Shown piece after piece: positions 42,413-50,204 of a stretch of DNA of 64,000 bases. Numbering within the stretch: position 1 is the stretch's first letter; every line of letters starts with the position of its first letter. The translations under genes were made by a program, and so were the position numbers. The DNA is from Collinsella sp. (GTDB lineage: Bacteria; Actinomycetota; Coriobacteriia; Coriobacteriales; Coriobacteriaceae). The stretch covers positions 14,762 to 78,761 of the forward strand of contig DXMF01000022.1 of the NCBI GenBank assembly GCA_019414345.1, in the 5' to 3' direction. The notes beneath the pieces are model-generated. The model was given only the letters and a program-made list of their open reading frames with translations. It was not told the DNA's origin and searched no databases.

Positions 42413-42435
42413 GCGGACCTCCTGCCGATAAGGAA

Positions 42436-42461
42436 AGGGGCTCCCGTGTGTACGGAAGCCC
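42436..42461 (-). terminator. Attenuating hairpin between binding protein and permease genes
   Basis: GGGGCTTCCGT / ACGGGAGCCCC on the minus strand followed by TTTCC. Such partial terminators commonly give an excess of binding protein over membrane subunits. Confidence 0.7.
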
Positions 42462-42550
42462 CGACAACTCAGTGAGGAAACAGTTTACCGCAATAAAGCA
42501 CATCGTGCGTTTCCGTATGGTTTCGTTGCGGCCGTTACCAGGCTCGCTGC

Positions 42551-43546
42551 CTAGGCGCCGATCTCGGGCAGCTCGGGAACATTGGTGTCGCCCGTACGGT
42601 CGCCGATGCAGATCTGCCACAGCTCGGTCCAGGTGCCATCGTCCTCGATCTTCTTAAGGAAGTCGTTAACGAAGGCGACGCCGTCGGAATCGAGCGGCAG
42701 GCCGATGCCATAGGGCTCCTTGCTGCCGAAGGGCTTGCCGGCGATCTTGTACTTACCGGGCTCGCGGACCAGGGCGCTCTGCTGCATGTTGTTATCGATG
42801 ACGTAGGCGTCAACGCGGCCCTGCTGGAGTGCCTGGCGGGCCTCCTCGTCGGTCTTGAACTCCTGCTGGCTGGCCTTGGGGGCGAACTCCTCCAGGATGG
42901 CGGGGCCGTTGGAGCCGGACTGGACGGCGACGTTCTTGTCGGCCAGGTCGTCAACGCTCTTGATGTCGTCGTTATCGGCGAGCACCAGGATGGCCTGCTG
43001 CGTGTAGTAGTAGGGACCGGCAAAGGAGACGAGCTTCTTGCGCTCATCGGTAATGGTGTAGGTGGCGAAGACGGCGTCGACCTGGCCGTTCTGCAGGACG
43101 GACTCACGCGTGTCCGAGGTTACCTGGGTGATCTCGACCTTGTTCTCGCCCAGAATGTAGTTGGACAGGAGCTGTGCGATACCGGCATCGAAGCCGCGGG
43201 TCTGACCGTCTTTCTCGTTGAGGAGGGAGAAGAGCGTGGAGGTCTGAACGCCACCGATCTTAAAGACGCCGGCGTCCTTAACGGCCGTGGCCCAGGTGCT
43301 GGCAGCGATGGCGTCGTCATCGGCCTTGGGGCCGTTGTCGACGAGCTTGTCGAATGCCTTGGCGTCGAGCGTGGTGGAAGCCTCGGTATCTTCGGAGCTC
43401 TTGGAGGAGCCGGCGGCGGAACCCTTGTCGGCCTCGGCGCTGGTGTCGGAGCAGCCGGCAAGACCAAGGCCGGCGACGGTTGCGAAGGTGGCGGCAACGA
43501 AGCCGCGGCGGTCGAGAACGACCTGCTGGGAGAGGTTCTTGCTCAT
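42551..43546 (-). CDS. Polar amino acid ABC substrate-binding lipoprotein
   Basis: 331 residues. The N terminus LDRRGFVAATFATVAGLGLAGC has twin arginines and a lipobox (C32), suggesting a Tat-exported lipoprotein. A Ser/Glu/Ala linker follows, then a type II periplasmic-binding fold: VFKIGGVQTSTLFSLLNEKDG, GFDAGIAQLLSNYILG, SDTRESVLQNGQVDAVFATYTITDERKK and the TQQAILVLADN hinge. The pattern is of glutamate/glutamine binding proteins (GluB/GlnH). First gene of the operon, with a promoter at 43590-43619. Confidence 0.92.
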   Translation of the reverse strand: MSKNLSQQVVLDRRGFVAATFATVAGLGLAGCSDTSAEADKGSAAGSSKSSEDTEASTTLDAKAFDKLVDNGPKADDDAIAASTWATAVKDAGVFKIGGVQTSTLFSLLNEKDGQTRGFDAGIAQLLSNYILGENKVEITQVTSDTRESVLQNGQVDAVFATYTITDERKKLVSFAGPYYYTQQAILVLADNDDIKSVDDLADKNVAVQSGSNGPAILEEFAPKASQQEFKTDEEARQALQQGRVDAYVIDNNMQQSALVREPGKYKIAGKPFGSKEPYGIGLPLDSDGVAFVNDFLKKIEDDGTWTELWQICIGDRTGDTNVPELPEIGA

Positions 43547-43589
43547 GGTAGAACACCTTTCTCAATAAAATCCCTAGCGGTTGAGTAGA

Positions 43590-43619
43590 GTTATACCCTA
43601 TCGCGCTCAAATGGGTCAA
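43590..43619 (-). promoter_or_regulatory. Sigma-70-type promoter of the amino-acid uptake operon
   Basis: On the minus strand TTGACC, an 18-base spacer, then TATAAC, about 45 bases before the binding-protein start. Confidence 0.7.
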
Positions 43620-43666
43620 CACGAAATAACTCAGAAACATACTTGTCTTATGGGTTATTCTACCTA

Positions 43667-43692
43667 CCAAAAAGGGACAGGCACCTTTGTGG
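43667..43692. repeat. Degenerate GGGACAGG-family palindrome
   Basis: CCAAAAAGGGACAGG is retained, but the right arm has become CACCTTTGTGG, which restores pairing with CCAAAAAGG in a different way. It lies upstream of the uptake-operon promoter. Confidence 0.55.
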
Positions 43693-43730
43693 TGGTTCTT
43701 GCAGATGTGGCGGCCTGCCTTGCTGCTTTG

Positions 43731-43865
43731 TCTCAATCTGTAACATCTGCAGCCGTTTTTGCCGAGTAACTGTTACAGATCGAGATTTTCTCTTCAGGGG
43801 AATTTGAATGTCTCAATCTGTAACATCTGGAAGGCCAAAAGGTCTCTATCTGTTACAGATTGAGA
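43731..43865. repeat. Two tandem 55-bp palindromes with CTGTAACA/TGTTACAG arms
   Basis: TCTCAATCTGTAACA...TGTTACAGATCGAGA (43731-43785) and TCTCAATCTGTAACA...TGTTACAGATTGAGA (43811-43865). Arms of 15 bases agree between copies while the loops differ. They sit in the space between the dxs terminator and the uptake operon. Confidence 0.85.
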
Positions 43866-43885
43866 TAATTGAGCTGTGAAAACAA

Positions 43886-43921
43886 AAACCTCCGCGAGGG
43901 TGCTTCCCTTGCGGAGGTTTT
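43886..43921 (-). terminator. Terminator of the DXS-type gene
   Basis: AAACCTCCGC and GCGGAGGTTT form a stem; on the minus strand it is followed by TTTTTGTTTT. Confidence 0.9.
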
Positions 43922-43922
43922 C

Positions 43923-45704
43923 TTACTCGTTGAGCAGTCTCACGGTTTCGGCGGCCATGTTCTCGACCGTCATGCCGTTTTGAGCGAGCAGCTCGTTTGG
44001 GTCGTAGCGGTCGGGGAAGCCCTTGGCGATGCCGAAGGTGCGCGTGCGCAATGGCGTGCATGCCAGATAACATGCCACGCGCTCGCCCCAACCGCCGTCC
44101 AAGATGCCGTCCTCGAGGGTGACGACAACGCGATGCTCGGCGGCAAGGCTGTCGAGGAACTCGCGGTCGAGTTCGGTTGCGAAGCGCGGGTTGACGAGCG
44201 TGGCCTCGATGCCGTACTCGGCAGTCAGACGGTTTGCCACGCGCTCGCCCAGCTCAAAGAAATCGCCAAGCGCGAGCACGGCAACGTCGCGGCCCTGGCG
44301 CACGACGTTGTAGCGAGCGACGCCGTAATCGTCGCCCTCGGCAGGCGCCAGATCGGGGCGGCTTACCAGGCCAATGCCCGGCACACGGATCGCCACAGGA
44401 TGCTCGCGGTGGTCGAGCGACCAGCTCAGCATGGACAGATATTCCTCCATGCAGGCCGGCGCCAAGTAGCGCATGTTGGGAAGACCGCCCAGCATGGAAA
44501 TATCAAAGAACGAAAGGTGCGTCTCGGATGTGGTGCCAAAGATCGACGCGCCAAACACCAGGATGGTTGCGGGGACATCGTTGAGGCACAGGTCGTGCCA
44601 CAGCTCGTCGTAGGCGCGCTGCAAAAACGTGCCGTACACACCAAAGACTGGCTTGGCACCCGAGCGCGCAAGCGCGGTGGCAAAGGTCACGGCGTGCTCC
44701 TCGGCAATGCCCACATCGACGAACTGTTTGCCGGCGGCGGCGCGAAGCTCGGGTGTAAAGCCCATGATGTAGGGCGTGGCGGCCGTGATGCCCACGACCT
44801 GCGGATCGTGCTCGATGACGGCGCTGAGCGCCTCGCCCGTAATGTCGGCATAGGTGCGCGGCGCAGGCTCGCTCGGATGGCCCGGGCAGAGCTTGCGCCC
44901 AGTCGCCATGTCAAACGGACCCACATGATGCCAGCGCTCGGGGTCGCTCTGGGCCGGCTCAAAGCCCTTGCCCTTGGCGGTGGAGACGTGCAGCACGATG
45001 GGATGATCGATATTGCGTAGTTCCTGCAGCGCGTCGACTAGGGCCAACACGTCGTTACCGGTGTCCAGATAGCGGTAGTCGAGCCCCATCGCGCGGAAAA
45101 CATTGCGCTCACAGGTGCCGTTGCTGGCGCGCAGCTCGGCCAGATTGCGATAGAGGCCACCGTGGTTCTCGGCGATGGACTGGTCGTTATCGTTGACGAT
45201 GATGATCAGGTTGCTATCGAGTTCGGCGGCATTGTTAAAGCCCTCAAACGCCAAACCGCCCGAAAGCGAGCCGTCGCCGATGATGGTGATGACGTTGTAT
45301 GTATCCCCCGCCAGGTCGCGAGCGTGCGCTAGGCCGCAGCCCAGGCTCACCGACGTGGAGGTGTGGCCCATGGCGAACAGGTCGTGCTCGGACTCGTCAG
45401 GATTGGCAAAACCAGAGGCCTCGCCGTAGCGTGCCGGGTCGATATAAGTGTACGCGCGCCCAGTCAGCGCCTTGTGGGCGTAGGTCTGGTGCGAAACATC
45501 AAAGACAATCTTGTCGATGGGGGAGTTAAACACGCGATGAAGCGCAACCGTGAGCTCAACGACGCCCAGGTTGGGGGCAACGTGCCCGCCGACGGCGGCG
45601 GAGCTTTCGAGGATGGCGTGGCGAATCTCGCCGCAGAGCTGCGGGAGCTCGGCGCGATTAAGAGCCTTGACGTCCTCGGGCGTTGTCGTTTGCGTAAGCA
45701 GCAT
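43923..45704 (-). CDS. dxs: 1-deoxy-D-xylulose-5-phosphate synthase (short form)
   Basis: Thiamine-diphosphate enzyme joining pyruvate and glyceraldehyde 3-phosphate, the entry to the MEP isoprenoid route and to thiamine/PLP precursors. 593 residues against the usual 620-640. GGHVAPNLGVVELTVALH, FDVSHQTYAHKALTGR (usually DVGHQ), the ThDP motif IIGDGSLSGGLAFEGFNN and the second-domain VGIAEEHAVTFATALA are present. The Gly-to-Ser change in DVSHQ and the shorter linker are features of a divergent DXS-like clade, so a second genuine dxs elsewhere in the genome should not be excluded. Transcribed alone, divergent from an HD-domain gene. Confidence 0.85.
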   Translation of the reverse strand: MLLTQTTTPEDVKALNRAELPQLCGEIRHAILESSAAVGGHVAPNLGVVELTVALHRVFNSPIDKIVFDVSHQTYAHKALTGRAYTYIDPARYGEASGFANPDESEHDLFAMGHTSTSVSLGCGLAHARDLAGDTYNVITIIGDGSLSGGLAFEGFNNAAELDSNLIIIVNDNDQSIAENHGGLYRNLAELRASNGTCERNVFRAMGLDYRYLDTGNDVLALVDALQELRNIDHPIVLHVSTAKGKGFEPAQSDPERWHHVGPFDMATGRKLCPGHPSEPAPRTYADITGEALSAVIEHDPQVVGITAATPYIMGFTPELRAAAGKQFVDVGIAEEHAVTFATALARSGAKPVFGVYGTFLQRAYDELWHDLCLNDVPATILVFGASIFGTTSETHLSFFDISMLGGLPNMRYLAPACMEEYLSMLSWSLDHREHPVAIRVPGIGLVSRPDLAPAEGDDYGVARYNVVRQGRDVAVLALGDFFELGERVANRLTAEYGIEATLVNPRFATELDREFLDSLAAEHRVVVTLEDGILDGGWGERVACYLACTPLRTRTFGIAKGFPDRYDPNELLAQNGMTVENMAAETVRLLNE

Positions 45705-45931
45705 CGTTGTTGGTTACTCCATGCGAATCGAGCGCCGGCGCTCCCTCGGCCGGCACAATTGCACAAAACAGTCTCGCACATTTTGGCGTTTGATATGTGA
45801 CGGCGGCGCGGTAATTCGCCAACTGGCGGGGCAAAACGTTTTGTCCGATGCCATACTGGTAGATTCGATGATGATTTATTCAATGCGTGCAGGCCGTGGC
45901 TTGCCGCCGTGAGCCGCTGGAAGGAGGCAGC

Positions 45932-46489
45932 ATGTCTGATGCCGTTCGTGCCGAGAAAATCGCGCACGAGGTCGACGATGCCGCCCGTCAGCTGGCCCAG
46001 GCGGGCCGCTTGGACCTGACGCACGAGTTTATCCAGCATGGCGACGTGACGGTGTATGCACACGTGACTTCGGTAGCGCGGGCGAGCCTGTCCTTTGCCG
46101 AGTGCTTGGGCCGTGCTGGCATTTCGGTCGACCGTGCCTCGCTGTTGCGCGGGGCCCTGCTGCACGATTACTTTCTCTATGATTGGCACGACCCCGATCC
46201 GAGCCATCGACTGCACGGATTTCGGCATCCATTTTTTGCCCTGGCGCGTGCCGAGGAAGATTTTGAGCTGACGCCGCGCGAGCGGAATATCATCGTGCGC
46301 CATATGTTTCCGCTGGTACCGGTTCCACCGACGTGTCGCGAGGCATGGATTGTGTGCCTGGCCGATAAATGGTGCGCTCTGTGCGAGACGGTCGCCGGCC
46401 GTCTGCCGCGCAAAGGCGGCGCGAACGATTTGAACGAGGGCACGAGTGACGGTTCGAGCAAAGAATCGAGCGAGAAGAGGAGAGGGTAG
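45932..46489 (+). CDS. HD-domain phosphohydrolase-like protein
   Basis: 185 residues from ATG behind GGAAGGAGG. Metal-binding pattern: H in YAHVTSVARASL, HD in GALLHDYFLYDW, H in FRHPFFALARAE and D in CLADKWCALCE. This matches the small HD superfamily proteins common in Clostridia and Coriobacteria. Activity on nucleotides or phosphate esters is likely but unknown. The Ser/Glu-rich C-terminal tail is low complexity. It ends 3 bases before the next gene, so they form an operon. Confidence 0.82.
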   Translation: MSDAVRAEKIAHEVDDAARQLAQAGRLDLTHEFIQHGDVTVYAHVTSVARASLSFAECLGRAGISVDRASLLRGALLHDYFLYDWHDPDPSHRLHGFRHPFFALARAEEDFELTPRERNIIVRHMFPLVPVPPTCREAWIVCLADKWCALCETVAGRLPRKGGANDLNEGTSDGSSKESSEKRRG

Positions 46490-46492
46490 ACG

Positions 46493-47512
46493 GTGGAAAC
46501 CGCGATCGACATGGCATTTGACGGCGCGACGCTTGCCGCCTGTCCGCTCTCGGCGCTGATGCTCTCGTTTGCCTTCTACGGTTTTTGCGGCTGGGTGTGG
46601 GAGTCGACAGTCTGCGCCATGCTCAACCACGGACGCTTTGCCAACAGCGGTTTTTTGCTGGGGCCGTGTTGTCCTATCTATGGTGTGGGCGGCATAGCCT
46701 GCTGGCTTTTGCTGCGTGGGATTCCGGATGCCTCGAGCCAGTTTGTTGCCGCGGCGCTCGTATGCAGCGTGATTGAGTACGGCGTAGGCGTTTTGTTGGA
46801 AAAAACAACAGGTGCGCGCTTTTGGGATTACTCGCACCTGCCGTTTAACCTGCACGGACGCATCTGCCTGTACTGGGCCTGCGCGTTTGGCTTGGGCGCG
46901 TTGTGCATTTGCCGTTTAGTGGAGCCGGCATTGCTGGGGTTGCTTGGCCATCTGCCGGTGCTGATTGTGCGGTTGTCCGCCTTTATCGTCGCGGTCGCGA
47001 TGATGGTTGACGCGGTGTGCTCGTTGGCGAGCTGGCGGCGTCTGTCCGATCAGCTGGAGCGCGTGCGCGCCGACCTTGCCGACCGCATCAACGAGTCGCT
47101 TGCCGATGCCTCGGACTCAATGCTCGAGCGCATTCCCGAATCGACGATTGACTCGGTGACACAGACGCACATCCGCAGCCGTGCCGTTAACGCGTGGCTG
47201 GCCGAGCTGGGTGACGCCGCGCTCGATGCCCTGCGCGAGAAGGCTTCGATGCCGACGTTTATCGCGGATGGTGCTCGCGGCCTGGCACTCGCTGCCCGCC
47301 GCGTGGCCGATGCCGCGCCGAGCATGCCGCGTCCGTCACTCAGTCGTCGCCTTGCCGGCAAGCGCATGAGCCGTCCGGTGCCGAGCGTGTCGCTCAGTCG
47401 TCGCGACCTGCGCTTCTTTAATGCCTTCCCGCGCTTGCGCATCAACCGCTACGAGGGCGTCATCCGAGCCACCGACCTTCGCGACCGAGCCCGCGAGCTG
47501 TTCCGGCGCTAG
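46493..47512 (+). CDS. Putative ABC transporter permease-type membrane protein (PF06541-like)
   Basis: 339 residues from a GTG start. The N-terminal 175 residues contain five helices. Conserved phrases are FYGFCGWVWESTVC, GFLLGPCCPIYGVGGI and GARFWDYSHLPFNLHGRICL, the hallmark of the family annotated as putative ABC transporter permease although no ATPase partner is nearby. The C-terminal half is soluble, Arg/Ala-rich and helical, without recognised domain. Coupled to the HD-domain gene. Confidence 0.82.
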   Translation: METAIDMAFDGATLAACPLSALMLSFAFYGFCGWVWESTVCAMLNHGRFANSGFLLGPCCPIYGVGGIACWLLLRGIPDASSQFVAAALVCSVIEYGVGVLLEKTTGARFWDYSHLPFNLHGRICLYWACAFGLGALCICRLVEPALLGLLGHLPVLIVRLSAFIVAVAMMVDAVCSLASWRRLSDQLERVRADLADRINESLADASDSMLERIPESTIDSVTQTHIRSRAVNAWLAELGDAALDALREKASMPTFIADGARGLALAARRVADAAPSMPRPSLSRRLAGKRMSRPVPSVSLSRRDLRFFNAFPRLRINRYEGVIRATDLRDRARELFRR

Positions 47513-47772
47513 CTGGGACGGGCGCGCTCACGGCTCCCTTGCTTGCGTATTTCCCGTTCGTTTCGCGCCCGTTGCCGCGCCGTTTCCAAGATTGCGGCAC
47601 CGTTGGAGATGGCACGATCTGGGTCGAGCCGGTCGAAGAAGTCATCCGCATCCGCACCGGCGAGCACGGCCCCGCCGCGGTGTAGGACAATCTTTCGCCT
47701 GACGGGCGTGCCTCTCTTGGGGCACGCCCGTTCTCGTCTACAATATCGTGCAGACGAAGGAGAGGCACGCTC
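47513..47772. other. Gap with a hairpin and a short protein-like frame
   Basis: A strong hairpin ACGGGCGTGCC / GGCACGCCCGT (47702-47731) lies close to the HAD gene. A frame without an obvious start, ending at 47685, reads DGTIWVEPVEEVIRIRTGEH near its end; it may be a remnant of an extension of the upstream gene. Otherwise nothing is recognised. Confidence 0.35.
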
Positions 47773-48630
47773 ATGATCAAGATGTTCGCGAGTGATTTAG
47801 ACGGAACGCTGCTGAACGCACTGCATGAGGCGGATGGGACCATCCGCCGTGCCATCCGCGAGCTGACCGGGGCTGGCTTGCATGTGGTTCCCGCGACTGG
47901 ACGCTCGACGTTGCCGATCGGCGAGCATGGCTTTACGGGCCTGGCGCTTGACGCCTGCTGCTCCAATGGGTCCATCGTGCGCGACAGCCATGGTGAGGTG
48001 CTCAAGACCTGGACCATCGATCCGCAAGTCACTGAGGAACTGCTCAAGGCGTTTCCGGACATTTGCTTTGATTGCTCCACGCCCGATGGCATGTACTCGA
48101 GCGGTTCGTTCGAGATGCATCAGGCGGGCTTTAAAAAAGACAGTCCTATCAAGCGCATCGTGATGCGTGGCATGCGTGCGCGTGGCGGGTATCACGAGGA
48201 ACAGTATTTCGACCAGTCGATTGGTGACATCCTGCGCCACGATGTGTGCAAGATCAACTGCCGTGTGACCTCGCCCGAGTTGGAGCGTGACCTTAAGGCA
48301 TATCTTGCCGAGCGCTCGGACCATGTGGTCAACGCGCCGTTCGATCCGGTGATGTTCGAGATCACGGACGTGGCATGCAACAAGGGCGAGAGCGTGGCCT
48401 GGCTGGCGGGCTACTACGGTATTGCCGAGGACGAGGTCGCGGTCTATGGAGACGGCGGCAACGACATCGCCATGCTCAAGCGTTTCCGCCACAGCTACGC
48501 GACCAAAAACGGCAGCGATGCAGCCAAGGTCGCCGCGAGCGCAACTATCGGCAGCTGCATGGTCCACGCCGTCCCCAAACACATGCTCGCCACCATGCGC
48601 ACGCAGAACTCCCGCACCATCATCGAATAA
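47773..48630 (+). CDS. Cof-type HAD-IIB hydrolase
   Basis: 285 residues, GAAGGAGAGG upstream. HAD motif I is FASDLDGTLLN, motif II PATGRST, motif III a Lys in the cap-proximal region and motif IV GDGGNDIAMLKRF. This is the layout of Cof/YidA sugar-phosphate or flavin phosphatases. The substrate cannot be assigned. A palindrome starts right at the stop codon. Confidence 0.92.
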   Translation: MIKMFASDLDGTLLNALHEADGTIRRAIRELTGAGLHVVPATGRSTLPIGEHGFTGLALDACCSNGSIVRDSHGEVLKTWTIDPQVTEELLKAFPDICFDCSTPDGMYSSGSFEMHQAGFKKDSPIKRIVMRGMRARGGYHEEQYFDQSIGDILRHDVCKINCRVTSPELERDLKAYLAERSDHVVNAPFDPVMFEITDVACNKGESVAWLAGYYGIAEDEVAVYGDGGNDIAMLKRFRHSYATKNGSDAAKVAASATIGSCMVHAVPKHMLATMRTQNSRTIIE

Positions 48631-48659
48631 TGTGACAAAGGGACTGTCCCTTTGTCACA
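48631..48659. repeat. 29-bp palindrome TGTGACAAAGGGAC..., copy 1
   Basis: TGTGACAAAGGGAC-T-GTCCCTTTGTCACA is perfectly symmetric around one base. An identical copy lies at 49362-49390, so the pair brackets the interval holding the toxin-like peptide. Confidence 0.9.
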
Positions 48660-48713
48660 TGGGAGATACCGGCTTTTGGCGTATAGGACTATTACGCTTT
48701 CGCCACCAACAAA

Positions 48714-48913
48714 TTTCGAGTTATTCGGCCTGTCGGAGGACGTTAAATGGCTAAAGATGCCCTCTCGGGAACATTCATGCCTCTAATGGTGTTTGATTCG
48801 GTGACGTAAGTGCGCAAATGGGCATGTATACGCTCAAATAAGGACAAAAACCCTCAGATAATCCCGGCGGTGCATTTATACAGAACCAGTAGCGTGGCCG
48901 AATAACTCGAAAA
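48714..48913. repeat. 200-bp interval with 17-bp perfect inverted ends
   Basis: TTTCGAGTTATTCGGCC and GGCCGAATAACTCGAAA bound 166 bases with no convincing gene (only a 20-codon frame behind GGAGG). Form resembles the MITE-like element at 11307. Confidence 0.5.
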
Positions 48914-48937
48914 ATGTAGGTGGCAGTTCGGCGACAA

Positions 48938-48981
48938 GCTCGGGTATGGCAAAGGAACTGTTCCTTCGCCATACCCGAGCT
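48938..48981. terminator. Long hairpin upstream of the toxin-like gene
   Basis: AGCTCGGGTATGGC pairs with GCCATACCCGAGCT, with AAGGAAC/GTTCCTT continuing the stem, nearly 20 bp in all. It would insulate the downstream promoter from read-through. Confidence 0.6.
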
Positions 48982-49043
48982 CCGATCTTCTGAAATACGA
49001 ACAAACATTCGCATATCTAACTGCGCTTTGATAGAATCGGTAT

Positions 49044-49292
49044 CGTTGACGGCAGTTCCATGTGCCGGGCAGCGCCCTCCATCTGATGGGAGGTGATGCC
49101 CATGACCGATTTGATTGATTTCGTGAAGCTCCTGACCGCTTTGGTCTCGCTCCTCACGACGCTTATCGGACTTTCCGAGGCACTCAAGCAACGTTCGAAG
49201 CAACGTAAGAGGGGTCGCCGCCGTTAAGACGTTGACCCCCTAAAACAAGCAACGGCGCTGCCCAGCTTTCCAGAACTTGGGCTGCCGTCGAC
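49044..49292 (+). ncRNA. Predicted type I toxin-like mRNA with pairing ends
   Basis: A -10 box TAGAAT at 49032 predicts a start near 49044. GACGGCAG (49048-49055) and GGGCAGCGCC (49067-49076) are exact reverse complements, in nested order, of CTGCCGTC (49282-49289) and GGCGCTGCCC (49254-49263). The 5' and 3' ends can therefore pair and close the message. The ribosome site GGGAGG is also masked by CCCTCCAT just upstream. Closed ends plus a masked ribosome site are known features of type I toxin mRNAs. No antisense promoter has been pinpointed. Confidence 0.6.
49102..49227 (+). CDS. 41-residue hydrophobic peptide with Arg/Lys tail, type I toxin candidate
   Basis: Too short for most gene callers. 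The sequence starts MTDLIDFVKLLTALVSLLTT, continues LIGLSEAL and ends in KQRSKQRKRGRRR: one amphipathic/transmembrane helix and a strongly basic tail. GGGAGGTGA lies 8 bases before the ATG; an ATG two codons earlier is too close to that site. Similar small proteins are annotated as putative holin-like toxins in Firmicutes. Membrane insertion is inferred from composition. The surrounding transcript structure strengthens the case that this is translated and tightly repressed. Confidence 0.65.
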   Translation: MTDLIDFVKLLTALVSLLTTLIGLSEALKQRSKQRKRGRRR

Positions 49293-49361
49293 ACTATTCT
49301 ACCCACGAATGACATTTTGGACAATCGACAATGCCGCTTCTAAAAGCTGAGCGCAACCTAA

Positions 49362-49390
49362 TGTGACAAAGGGACTGTCCCTTTGTCACA
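49362..49390. repeat. 29-bp palindrome TGTGACAAAGGGAC..., copy 2
   Basis: Identical to the copy at 48631-48659. Confidence 0.9.
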
Positions 49391-49416
49391 ACCCAAATAT
49401 TGCCTTTACGTGTTGA

Positions 49417-49461
49417 TGCACACGGTGTGCAATAATACTCGCACTGTGCAATAGCGCACAG
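49417..49461 (+). promoter_or_regulatory. Two palindromic operators before the TetR gene
   Basis: TGCACAC-G-GTGTGCA (49417-49431) and CTGTGC-AATA-GCGCACAG (49444-49461) overlap a probable promoter with TAATAC as -10. Two dyads with related TGTGC half-sites, 22-60 bases before a TetR-type gene, fit autoregulation and control of the downstream activase. Confidence 0.65.
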
Positions 49462-49482
49462 GCTGAGTAACAAGGAGGACGC

Positions 49483-50193
49483 TTGTCCCAGCTCGAGAAA
49501 TGCGATCGCCGGTCCCTTCGCTCGCAGCGTGCCCTTCGCCAGGCACTTGCCAGCGAGCTTGCCGAAAGCGGCGACCTTTCGCGCATTAATGTCGCGTCGC
49601 TCACCGAGCGTGCTGGCCTTACGCGCCGCACGTTCTATTCGCACTATCGCGATATTCCCGACTTTATCAATCAAATCGAGGACGGCTTGCTGGCCGAGAT
49701 CCGTGAGCGCATTGAGCTCATCACCGCAGCTCAGCTGCCCGATCTCTATCACAACATCGATGAGCTCGAGCCGGCGCCCGGTTCGGTTGAGCTGCTGCGT
49801 TATCTTGCGGCCAACCGCGACTTAATCGGTGCGCTGCTGGGTCCGGGCGGCGACCAGGCCTTCATTAAAAGGATTATCGACACCGCGCGTGAGGCTGTGG
49901 TGCCGCGTGCGCAGACGGGCATTTTGGGCCTGGCGCTGGGCACGTTCTTTGACTACTACGTCACCTACGTCGTGAGCGCCGAGGTCGGCATGATTCAGCG
50001 CTGGTTTGAGCGTGGGCTCACCGAATCGCCCGAGGCCATGGCGCGCATTATGACGGTGCTCGCTTTTGTGCGCCCCGGCGACCTGTATGGCCAACCCATC
50101 GATATCAACGTGCCGGAATACGGCATGAAGCTATTGAACTTGCAGCTCGAGGACACGGTCGACACCGCCGCAACCGTCGAGTCCAACAACTAA
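49483..50193 (+). CDS. TetR/AcrR-family regulator
   Basis: 236 residues from a TTG start placed 5 bases after AAGGAGG. The N-terminal HTH reads ALRQALASELAESGDLSRIN then VASLTERAGLTRRTFYSHYRD, the classic TetR recognition helix (TRRTFYSHY). The C-terminal ligand-binding part includes ALGTFFDYYVTYVVSAEVG. It is followed after 11 bases by the giant activase gene, so it most likely controls that operon through the palindromes upstream. Confidence 0.93.
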   Translation: MSQLEKCDRRSLRSQRALRQALASELAESGDLSRINVASLTERAGLTRRTFYSHYRDIPDFINQIEDGLLAEIRERIELITAAQLPDLYHNIDELEPAPGSVELLRYLAANRDLIGALLGPGGDQAFIKRIIDTAREAVVPRAQTGILGLALGTFFDYYVTYVVSAEVGMIQRWFERGLTESPEAMARIMTVLAFVRPGDLYGQPIDINVPEYGMKLLNLQLEDTVDTAATVESNN

Positions 50194-50204
50194 GAGGAGA
50201 GACA

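Noticed and set aside
43923..45704. Transketolase or pyruvate dehydrogenase E1
   Set aside because: The N-terminal and ThDP motifs follow DXS order and spacing, despite DVSHQ in place of DVGHQ.
48748..48810. 20-codon frame behind GGAGG inside the inverted-end element
   Set aside because: Too short and without hydrophobic or conserved features; could be chance.
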